16,255 nucleotides of DNA from assembly GCA_035272265.1 (NCBI GenBank), contig DATEQV010000452.1:1-16255 (forward strand), given 5' to 3'. Positions 5,225-12,288 of this stretch are shown one piece after another. Each line of letters starts with the position of its first letter. Positions within the stretch are counted from its first letter, which is position 1. The DNA comes from Acidisphaera sp035272265 (GTDB taxonomy: Bacteria > Pseudomonadota > Alphaproteobacteria > Acetobacterales > Acetobacteraceae). The translations under genes and the position numbers were made by a program. The notes beneath the pieces were generated by a model. It did no database searches. It was not told where the DNA came from and saw only the letters and a program-made list of their open reading frames with translations.

Positions 5225-8032
5225 CTAATCCGGTAGGGCGCTTTCGGTTATTCGGCGCCTGCGCGACAGCCAGAGCCGCTGGTAGAAATTCCAATGCTTA
5301 CGATAGAGCGCGCGTTGCGGGCGTTGCCAAGGTTTCACGCGTCCGATCCAGTGGATCGCCTTCGGAGCGCGGATGGTCTCATAGCTGGGGAAGACGTTCC
5401 ATTCCGGCGGGAGCCGCCGCCAACGATAGCCGGCATAGGCGCTGAGGATGTCCTGATCATTCATTCCGTAACGCGGACCGTAGGGGAGAAAATTTGCGCA
5501 GAACGCATCGCGGCGCAACGCCTCGAGGTCGAGCACGAGAAGCCCGGCATTGTAAGTCTCGAAATCGTATGCGAACCGATGCAGCAGCCGCCGGCGCAAT
5601 TCGGCCGCCCGCTCCAGGGAAAGCCGCTTGGATGCGGCTTTCAGATCCCGATCGTGGTCTTCACTGATTCTCGGTCTCGCTTGGGCGGCGAGTGGCATGC
5701 CGGCGAGATCGAAATCCGCCAATTCGGCCAGATCGCCGAGCACAGCGATGTCAATGTCGAGATAGGTCACCCGGTTCAGTTCCGGCAACATTTCGGGCAG
5801 CAGCAGCCGGTCCATGGTCGCCACGCTGACGTGAGCCGGAAGACCGACGACATCGCCGTGTTGGACCGTGTCGCACGTCAAGACGTGAAACTCCGTTTCG
5901 GGGAAGCACGCGGCGAGTTCGCTGAAATAAGAGCCTCCCAGACCGCGCGACAATACCCAGACGCGAATGGGTCGCGAGGCGTTCGCCACGGCGGATTCCA
6001 ACATCACCGGCACCTGGACTCGCAGTCCTTCGTCGGTGGCGAGAGCGATATCGACCGCCGATCCGGCCGTCGCGCCGAATGGATTCCAAACACGCATGCT
6101 GCTCCGCGCCGGCCGGCACATCGCCTCGATTTCGGCTGCCGGAAGCGCGATATCGGGGAACTGCGCGCGATGGACGTTTGCGGCCTCAACATCCGCCGCG
6201 CACAATTCGGCCCAGCGTGCTCGAATCGTATCCTCGTCGGCGCCCCCGGTTATCATCTCGATCATTCCGGCCAACGTCGCCAACAGGCGTACCCGCATCA
6301 CTGCGAGCCGGTCGTCGGCGATATCGGTCAAGCCGTCGAATCGGATGTCGGAGGGTCGCCGCGGCCGGAATTCGACGTCGAGGCCAAGGCTTCGGCAGGG
6401 CAGATAGCAGTGCAGACGCGAGGTGACGATCTTGCGGAATTCGTCTCGGTAGAGGCCGAGCCGCGCGAGCGCCAAGGCCAGGTTCCGTGTCAGGGACTGG
6501 GTGGCGACAGAGATTTCCTCGTGACAGAAGGACTCGTGCGGAAGCGCTTCTTCTTCCGAAGAGGCCGGAGCGGTATCGACGAAGGCAAGCGGTCGTTTCT
6601 CCGGCCCCCGCGGCTCGGCCGGGCTGCCGAACAGAGTGTCGATGGTCGTTGTCAGGCACCCTGAGAAGAATGCCGGAATGCCGCGACTGCTGAGCAGATA
6701 CGCGGTGCTCCAGTCGCGGCAGCCGATAGGCGCGTATCGCTTGAGGTAGGAGACGGCCTCGGACGTCACCATTTCCGGATCGGCGACGTGAAACGAAACG
6801 AACAGCGGCCGGACATGGCCCGGATACGGAAAATCGAAACTGGCGCCGAACGGGCGGTGCATGTGCGAGCCGAAGACGAAGAGCCAAGTTCCGGGCGGAA
6901 GCTTGTGATCTCCGACGGCATCGCGGTTGACGGGGAGCAGCGCGACGGTCCGCTGTGGCGTGTTCAGGCGGCGGTCTGCTCTGACCCTGTCCTGCAACGA
7001 TTGGGCGAAGCCGGCGATATCGGCATCACCGATGAACGTGAATGCGCGATGGCGAACGAGATTCCCCAGGAATGCGAGTGTTTGAACATAATCCCCAATA
7101 TTCCGCGAAACCCGGCCAAGATCGGCATGGTGATAGCCGAGAACGCCCAAAGTCGCCGCGGCGGGTCCCGCAGTCTGGCAAGGCCGGTGGGTGGTGGCAT
7201 CGTATTCGCGGAACCAGCTAAACGCGGCGAGTTCGCTCTGAGAAAGAGCTTCGTCGACTCGGCGATCGGCATTCAGAAGGTCGAGCAACCTCCTCGCCTG
7301 ATCCTTGTCGCGGAATCCCCAGGCCAATCCGGCGATCGCCAGTAGGGTGGCAGGCGGCAACGGCGGCTTGCGCTCGGCGCCGATCGCCGCGACCCGAGCG
7401 CGGGCAATCTCCGGCGCGAGCCGATAGGCGCAATCGAGGAACTCGACCGGAACCGCGCCGGCGAGCCGGTCCCACGGAATGGGATCGAGCAGGTCGAAAG
7501 CGCGACGAAACTCCCCTCTGTTGTGCCCGACGATCGCACAGCACATCGCGGCGGTTTCGGACATGCCTCCGCCCTCCGCGAGGCCGTAGGCAAGCCTTCG
7601 TGCGAACCCGGCGAGTGGTTTACGATCAAGAAGTTCGCGCACCAGCGTGATAAGGACAGCGTGGGCGCTTTCCCCGGCAACCATGTCGTCAAGCAAAGCC
7701 GTGGCAAACGGGACCGTCGCCAGCCGTTCCTTTCGCAAGACCCGAATCGACACGGGGTCGAACGGATCGCGCATGTCCTGCGACGCCATTGCGTCTGAAA
7801 TACCGAATAGCTCGGATAGCAGAACTCGAAGCGCTTTGTTGGAACGGAGGATTTGGGCGCGCGTGCTCGCGGCCTTGTCCTTGAGGGCCGCGATCTGCGT
7901 TTCTTTTCGTTCCAACGCCTCTTCGAGCTGAACGATCTTGGCTTGCAGGTCAGGAACGTCCGTGAGATCCGGCCGCGGCGGTGTCGTGCGACGACCGGAT
8001 TGGTTGCCGGGCATGCTGTTCTGCCCGCTCAC
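5225..8032 (-). CDS. Fusion protein: coiled coil, helical region, polysaccharide pyruvyltransferase-like domain, GT8 glycosyltransferase
   Basis: The product is 935 residues with no signal peptide or membrane segment. Residues about 28-70 form a heptad-rich coiled coil (LQAKIVQLEEALERKETQI). Residues 95-275 are a helical region recalling TPR-like repeats. Residues about 295-555 look like polysaccharide pyruvyltransferase: NIGDYVQTLAFL (311-322), PIGCRDWSTAYLLSSRGIPA (435-454) followed by FFSGCL, and IVTSRLHCYLPCRSLGL (535-551). Residues about 658-905 are a GT8 domain: DIALATDEG, the metal-binding D759-I-D761 in TYLDIDIAVLGDL, YNAGLLVLDL (827-836), NDQD (858-861) and IHWIGRVKPW (893-902). It should transfer a sugar from a nucleotide donor to an envelope glycan; the first domain may add pyruvate or be a structural relic. 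Its ATG overlaps the preceding gene by 4 bases. Confidence 0.82.
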   Translation of the reverse strand: MSGQNSMPGNQSGRRTTPPRPDLTDVPDLQAKIVQLEEALERKETQIAALKDKAASTRAQILRSNKALRVLLSELFGISDAMASQDMRDPFDPVSIRVLRKERLATVPFATALLDDMVAGESAHAVLITLVRELLDRKPLAGFARRLAYGLAEGGGMSETAAMCCAIVGHNRGEFRRAFDLLDPIPWDRLAGAVPVEFLDCAYRLAPEIARARVAAIGAERKPPLPPATLLAIAGLAWGFRDKDQARRLLDLLNADRRVDEALSQSELAAFSWFREYDATTHRPCQTAGPAAATLGVLGYHHADLGRVSRNIGDYVQTLAFLGNLVRHRAFTFIGDADIAGFAQSLQDRVRADRRLNTPQRTVALLPVNRDAVGDHKLPPGTWLFVFGSHMHRPFGASFDFPYPGHVRPLFVSFHVADPEMVTSEAVSYLKRYAPIGCRDWSTAYLLSSRGIPAFFSGCLTTTIDTLFGSPAEPRGPEKRPLAFVDTAPASSEEEALPHESFCHEEISVATQSLTRNLALALARLGLYRDEFRKIVTSRLHCYLPCRSLGLDVEFRPRRPSDIRFDGLTDIADDRLAVMRVRLLATLAGMIEMITGGADEDTIRARWAELCAADVEAANVHRAQFPDIALPAAEIEAMCRPARSSMRVWNPFGATAGSAVDIALATDEGLRVQVPVMLESAVANASRPIRVWVLSRGLGGSYFSELAACFPETEFHVLTCDTVQHGDVVGLPAHVSVATMDRLLLPEMLPELNRVTYLDIDIAVLGDLAELADFDLAGMPLAAQARPRISEDHDRDLKAASKRLSLERAAELRRRLLHRFAYDFETYNAGLLVLDLEALRRDAFCANFLPYGPRYGMNDQDILSAYAGYRWRRLPPEWNVFPSYETIRAPKAIHWIGRVKPWQRPQRALYRKHWNFYQRLWLSRRRRITESALPD

Positions 8033-9253
8033 GATCGCGGAGGATCGGACAGTGCTTCCCAGATTTGCAGCACCTGGCGAAAATCCGGCCGGTAGCGCCT
8101 GGCGGCGTACTGGAGCGCCTTCTTGTGACGCTCGCGAAAGGCCGCCGCGGCGCGGCCGCCCATCTTTGCCCGCAACGTGGGATGAAGATCGTTCAGAAAC
8201 TGGCGTGACGATTTCATCAGGCCAAGTTCCACGAGCTGTCGTGAATCCTCGTACCGACAGCTTCGCTCAGCGCGGATGACCAGATCCGGCTGTTCCGAGA
8301 CGGTCCGGGCGTAGCTTTCGTATTGCGGTAGCCGCTCGCCGCGCGCGGCTTCTTCGGTGACGAATGCCGCGAAATCTTTCATGAACTTGAAATGCAGCAG
8401 TGCGCCAGTGATATCCGCCAGCCGGATCGGTGAGTGCGTGTGCGTCACGCTTCGGTAAGCGATCCCTTGCCGCCAGCGGATCAGCGGTGTCTTGCGGAGC
8501 ACGGCAAAGATCTTGTCCGGTCTCTGTCCGCCGAAGACGCGGCGGCGTGGGCCGCCGTTGACCGAGATCGGCGGAAAGGTCACGCCACGCGACGCAACGT
8601 ATCCGGCCGCGTCGAAGAACGGGAACGCCTCGATGAGCGACTCGCCGGCGCTATACGGCGCGTCCGACAACGCGCCGGCCGGATACATGTCCAGCAGGAG
8701 CGTGAAAAAGCCCTCATAACGGTGGCGGTCGCAATACTGCGTCAGGTCGTGCAGCGTCAGTTGCTCCATCGCCGGGAAGCACAGCAGTTCGTTGGCATCG
8801 AGCGTCAGGCACCAGTGGCCACATCCGAACCTGTCGCGTAGCGCGTCGGTCCAGTCGCGCGCAATTGGCCTTTTGGAAACTGGCGGTGGTGTAGAATGGA
8901 ACCACGTCACCAGCCGCAGTAAGAATCGCCTTCGTATCGTCGCTTGAACCGTTGTCTACGATGAAGAAACGCGCGACGCCGAGTTTGCGGTGATGATCGA
9001 GGAAGGCAGGAAGGCGTATCGCCTCGTTGCGCATGGCGGCGAAAGCAAGAATGTCGCCCGGACGCACCGGCTCGTAACCCCGTGCCAGTGGCTCGACGGG
9101 CAGGCCGGAGAATGCGTCGGTCGCCACGCCCGTCGCGCACGCCGTCTCTACACGGTGGTGGCTTGATGCGCCGATCCGATGATGGTCGTCGGCGTCGTGG
9201 GTTTCGACGTCCTCAGGCGGGGTTCCATGCGTTGCAGTACTGGCGTCGGTCAT
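8029..9253 (-). pseudogene. GT2-family glycosyltransferase split by a frameshift
   Basis: Two overlapping minus-strand frames together make one GT2 (Glyco_tranf_2_4-like) protein of about 408 residues. The first (start 9253) gives DILAFAAMRNEAIRLPAFLD, then FFIVDNGSSDDTKAIL, up to YTTASFQKANCA at 8858. Beyond that it becomes nonsense and stops at 8714. The second frame resumes at 8856 with DWTDALRDRFGCGHWCLTLD and the GT2 C-terminal part, ending at 8029; its own apparent start at 8910 encodes nonsense until then. The shift falls in CGCGCGC (8856-8862). Adding back one CG unit restores a single frame; removing one base also would. The expected D-x-D-E-L is D-A-N-E-L here. ATGA overlaps join it to both neighbours. 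It could be a true mutation, phase variation or a sequencing error. Confidence 0.78.
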
Positions 9254-9945
9254 GCTGAAGCCGATCGCGCTGAGGAATGCCTGACTAACACGGCGTGCGG
9301 CGTTTCGCGCAACATCGTGAAATCGCCATGGGCGGCTAGGAACTCATCCGTTGCCTGTCTGCAGCCCTGCCAGCCGCCGTAATCGTCCACAATGACCATG
9401 CCCGCCGGTTTCAGCCGCTCCCGAAGATGCGCCAGCGCCAACCGCACCGACTCATACCAATCGCAATCGATATGGGCGAAGGCAATCGGGAAACGTGCCT
9501 TCGCGGTCAGCGTCTTCTCATAAAGTCCGCGAACGAGGCGGATGCGCGCGTCGTCGACCTGCAGGCCGAAGCGGGCGAAGTTAGCAACCACCGCCTCGTA
9601 GAGGTGGTCGTGGTAGCCGTAATACGTCTCGCCGCCGATGCCTCTCGACTGGCCCGAGCTGATAACGCGGTAGCGCTCGGCCACTTGGTCGCCGTCCGCT
9701 GCCGTGGGTGCTGGGATCATGCCGAAAGCGTCGTACCCGACGAATCGTCGGCCGGCATCGAGCGTGCTCGCGATGCAAATAGCTGAGCCGCCGAGCGCAA
9801 CGCCGTATTCGCCAAGATCTCCGGCGACCTTACCGCGCTTCAACTCGGCCACCGCAGACAGCAGACCTTCAAGGCGCGCCGTCGTCAGGTAGGTCAGATC
9901 GGCTCGCTTGACCGCTCGAGCGATAGCGGCCGGATCGCTCGTCAA
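9250..9945 (-). CDS. TylF/MycF-like SAM-dependent O-methyltransferase
   Basis: The product is 231 residues if started at the TTG at 9945. The frame extends to an ATG at 10014 and a TTG at 10032, but that extension is Ser/Arg-rich and overlaps another gene's remnant in a different frame, so I prefer the shorter form. The TylF family (PF05711; macrocin O-methyltransferase-like) methylates sugar hydroxyls. Features are GDLGEYGVALGGSAI (SAM site, residues about 42-56), RFVGYDAFGM, the metal and catalytic Asp segment AHIDCDWYESV (D160, D162), and VIVDDYGGWQGCR (D187, D188). Length fits a TylF core. It ends in an ATGA overlap with the glycosyltransferase, so it is cotranscribed and likely O-methylates a sugar of the same glycan. 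SAM and a divalent metal would be required. Confidence 0.83.
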   Translation of the reverse strand: MTSDPAAIARAVKRADLTYLTTARLEGLLSAVAELKRGKVAGDLGEYGVALGGSAICIASTLDAGRRFVGYDAFGMIPAPTAADGDQVAERYRVISSGQSRGIGGETYYGYHDHLYEAVVANFARFGLQVDDARIRLVRGLYEKTLTAKARFPIAFAHIDCDWYESVRLALAHLRERLKPAGMVIVDDYGGWQGCRQATDEFLAAHGDFTMLRETPHAVLVRHSSARSASA

Positions 9946-9970
9946 CCCCCGCAGCTTTCGGCGAGAGGGG

Positions 9971-10147
9971 TCACAGCGTCTCGAATGCGCGCGAGAAGAA
10001 AAACGGGCCGACATTGCCGGACGTGGGCGCAAGATGGATCGCGCCGTGCGGCGTGTCGGCTAACGTCCACGGCACGCCCGGGTGCTATCGAAGGTCGAGC
10101 AGCAACTGACCCGCATCGTCCAGATGAACAGCCCCCTGCCCGTTCCA
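9971..10147 (-). pseudogene. C-terminal remnant of an unknown protein with in-frame amber codon
   Basis: One minus-strand frame reads WNGQGAVHLDDAGQLLLDLR, then TAG (10085-10087), then 37 codons starting HPGVPWTLADTPHGA, passing IHLAPTSGNVGPFFFSR and ending AFETL at TGA 9971. Both parts have the composition of real protein and stay in the same frame across the amber. A stop lies just upstream in this frame, but an adjacent frame supplies LYFDCGTG, suggesting a further frameshift. It ends 25 bases before the preferred start of the methyltransferase, as an operon predecessor would. I do not recognise the family. It is too short for the ORF-length cut-offs used by most gene finders. Confidence 0.45.
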
Positions 10148-10369
10148 CAATCAAAGTACAGCCTAACCGGTGATTTGGGCGTCAAGCAACCTGGAAGCGC
10201 GGTGACGCCCATCGGGCTGCATCACCGGCAGCCCGTGTGACACCGCGCGCGTCATTCCCAGCCCGTTCGGTGATCGCGCGACGGATGCCCGCCGGGCCGT
10301 CACAGACCCTCGAAGATACTGTAGAGTCGACAACCCGCCCGGGGGTGGCCGACGCACCTTAACAGCGAA
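10148..10369. other. Intergenic scar between polysaccharide island and metW
   Basis: No gene is supported here. The stretch holds a 38-base near-copy of internal metW sequence (10217-10254) and otherwise unassigned sequence. It contains no convincing promoter for the island genes and no tRNA. With the remnant at 9971-10147 it looks like a recombination junction where acquired DNA meets the conserved metXW locus. Confidence 0.5.
10217..10254. repeat. Direct repeat of an internal metW segment (second copy 10808-10845)
   Basis: Thirty-six of 38 bases match 10808-10845 inside metW, in the same orientation. The metW copy encodes the segment TRAVSHGLPVMQ, and the minus-strand translation of the stray copy also gives TRAVSHGLPVMQ, because both mismatches are synonymous. 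The match ends abruptly on both sides. This is a duplicated gene fragment, not a regulatory repeat by any evidence I see. Confidence 0.75.
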
Positions 10370-10990
10370 CTACGCCGCCGCCATCGCCCGCGCGCGCTGG
10401 CCGGCGAGCAGGAACAACGCCTGCTCGGCAAAGATGTTGGCGAGCCACGCATTGCGCCGCCACGGCGTGCGGCGGCCGGCGTCGTCGGTGGCGAGCCAGC
10501 GTTCCACCGCGTAGCCCTCGGCCGCGCACAGCGCGAAGAAGTCGGCGACGGTGCACGGGTGGATGTTCGGCGTCTCGTGCCACGGCCGGTCCCAGGTCGC
10601 CGTCATCGGCATCCGCCCGCCGCTGAGCAACTGCCAGCGCACCTGCCAGTGGCCGAAATTGGGGAAGCTCACCACGGCGCGCGAGCTGATGCGCAGCATC
10701 TGCCGCAGCACCTCGCGCGGGCGCTCCACCGCCTGCAAGGTGCGCGACAGCACCACGTAGTCGAACGCGCCGTCCGGGTAGTGCGCGAGGTCGAGGTCGG
10801 CGTCGCCCTGCATCACCGGCAGCCCGTGCGACACCGCGCGGGTCACCGCGGCCATGTCGATCTCGATGCCGCGGGCGTCGCAGCCCTTGTCGCGGAACAG
10901 CCGCTCGATCAGCAGCCCGTCGCCGCAGCCGATGTCGAGCACGCGCGTCCCCGGCGCGATCATCTCCACGATCAGGTCGAGGCTGCTCAT
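10370..10990 (-). CDS. metW: MetW, methionine biosynthesis partner protein of MetX
   Basis: The product is 206 residues, the usual size for MetW, with a class I methyltransferase-like fold: VLDIGCGDGLLIERLF (residues 17-32), GIEIDMAAVTRAVSHGLPVM (41-60), the acidic strand QGDADLDL, YPDGAFDYVVLSRTLQ (71-86), and SFPNFGHWQVRWQLL (108-122), the last typical of MetW. MetW is encoded with MetX in many alpha-, beta- and gammaproteobacteria and supports MetX-dependent homoserine acylation; no methylation reaction is established for it. The start overlaps the metX stop by 4 bases (ATGA), so translation is coupled. A 38-base piece of this gene is duplicated downstream at 10217. Confidence 0.93.
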   Translation of the reverse strand: MSSLDLIVEMIAPGTRVLDIGCGDGLLIERLFRDKGCDARGIEIDMAAVTRAVSHGLPVMQGDADLDLAHYPDGAFDYVVLSRTLQAVERPREVLRQMLRISSRAVVSFPNFGHWQVRWQLLSGGRMPMTATWDRPWHETPNIHPCTVADFFALCAAEGYAVERWLATDDAGRRTPWRRNAWLANIFAEQALFLLAGQRARAMAAA

Positions 10991-12165
10991 CGCGTGGGTT
11001 TCGCCAGCCCCGAATGCTCCGCGCAGCCGCCGAGGAAGCCGGCGAGCGTGCGGTGGAAGTCCGGCTCGTCGAGCAGGAAGGCGTCGTGGCCCTTGTCTGT
11101 CGTGACCTCGACGAAGCTGACGTTGGCGGCGACGCGATTAAGCGCGCGGACGATCCGCCGGCTCTCCTCGGTCGGGAACAGCCAGTCCGACGAGAACGAC
11201 ACCAGCAGGAAGCGGACGCGCGTGCCGGCGAACGCCGTCGCCAGATCGCCGCCCGCGTCGGCGGCGAGGTCGAAATAGTCCATCGCGCGGGTGATCGTGA
11301 GGTAGCTGTTGGCGTCGAAGCGGTTCACGAAGGTGCTGCCCTGGTGGCGCAGGTAGCTCTCGACTTCGAAGATGTCGCCGAACAGGCCGAGCGCCTCGGT
11401 CGGGTCCTTGGCCGCCGATTGCAGCCGGCGGCCGAACTTGCGGGTCAGCGCTTCCTCGGACAGGTAGGTGATGTGCGCGCACATCCGCGCGACCGCGAGG
11501 CCGCGCGCCGGGACGCGGCCGTTCTGCCAGTAGCGGCCGCCCTGCCAGTCCGGGTCGGCGAAGATCGCCTGCCGGCCGACCTCGTGGAAGGCGATATTCT
11601 GGGCCGAGTGATACGAGGCGCAGGCGACCGGGATCGCAGCGAAGACGCACGCGGGATAGGTCGCGACCCATTGCAGCACCTGCATGCCGCCCATCGATCC
11701 GCCGATCACGGCGAACAGGCGCGAAATGCCCAGGTGGTCGATCAGCAGCTTCTGCGCGCGCACCATGTCGCGGACGGTGACGGGCGGGAAATCGGTGCCC
11801 CATGGCGTGCCGTCGTCGCGCAGCGTGCGCGGGCCGGTGCTGCCCATGCAGCCGCCGAGAACGTTGGCGCAGACGATGAAGAACCGGTCGGTGTCGAGCG
11901 GCTTGCCGGGGCCGACGATCGCCTCCCACCAGCCGGGGCGGCCGGTGACGGGGTGCTCCTCGGCGACATACTGGTCGCCGGTCAGCGCATGGCAGACCAG
12001 GATCGCGTTGCTGCGGTCGGCGTTCAACGTGCCGTAGGTACGGTAGGCGACGATCAGCCGCGGCAGCATGACGCCGCAGTCGAGCGCCAGCCCGCCGTCG
12101 AACACGACATGGGCGTGCGCGACGTCGTCGGTGTCCGCCTGCGGTGATACGTGTGGCTGGTCCAT
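10987..12165 (-). CDS. metX: Homoserine O-acyltransferase MetX
   Basis: The product is 392 residues from the ATG at 12165 (MDQPHVSPQADTDDVAHAHV). The frame runs 23 codons further, but those are Arg/Ala-rich and unlikely to be used. It is an alpha/beta-hydrolase-fold enzyme that acylates L-homoserine, the first committed step to methionine. Seen are the oxyanion-region CHALTGDQYV (59-68), WWEAIVGPGKPLDTDRFFIV, NVLGGCMGSTGP (101-112), the nucleophile elbow GGSMGG with Ser157, and catalytic Asp327 (SSDWLFP) and His360 (DKGHDAFLLD). Length is normal. Whether the donor is acetyl-CoA or succinyl-CoA cannot be settled by the family label; both occur among MetX proteins. It is divergent from the chorismate mutase operon across a gap of about 120 bases. 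Confidence 0.95.
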   Translation of the reverse strand: MDQPHVSPQADTDDVAHAHVVFDGGLALDCGVMLPRLIVAYRTYGTLNADRSNAILVCHALTGDQYVAEEHPVTGRPGWWEAIVGPGKPLDTDRFFIVCANVLGGCMGSTGPRTLRDDGTPWGTDFPPVTVRDMVRAQKLLIDHLGISRLFAVIGGSMGGMQVLQWVATYPACVFAAIPVACASYHSAQNIAFHEVGRQAIFADPDWQGGRYWQNGRVPARGLAVARMCAHITYLSEEALTRKFGRRLQSAAKDPTEALGLFGDIFEVESYLRHQGSTFVNRFDANSYLTITRAMDYFDLAADAGGDLATAFAGTRVRFLLVSFSSDWLFPTEESRRIVRALNRVAANVSFVEVTTDKGHDAFLLDEPDFHRTLAGFLGGCAEHSGLAKPTR

Positions 12166-12288
12166 CCCGGCGTGCTGATAGGGACAGGGCGAAGCGGCCG
12201 CAACCGCGCGCCCGTGACCCCGGCGGGTAGGCACGGGGCGGGGGTTCCGCTATCGATGCCGGCCCTTTTGCAACCGCCCCGCGCATCG

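Noticed and set aside
5294..6664. Plus-strand ORF of 456 codons
   Set aside because: It is antisense to the GT8 and pyruvyltransferase-like gene, whose motifs are unmistakable, and its own product shows no family pattern.
10163..10357. Minus-strand ORF of 64 codons containing TRAVSHGLPVMQ
   Set aside because: Only the 38-base metW-like fragment is meaningful; sequence on both sides shows no protein character, so it is listed as a repeat and not as a gene.
10217..10845. Pair of direct repeats considered as attL/attR of an integrated element
   Set aside because: The interval between them holds the end of metW itself, and there is no recombinase next to them, so they do not flank a mobile insert.
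11014..12147. Plus-strand ORF of 377 codons opposite metX
   Set aside because: A shadow of metX caused by high GC; composition is dominated by Arg, Ala, Glu and Val with no recognisable domain.
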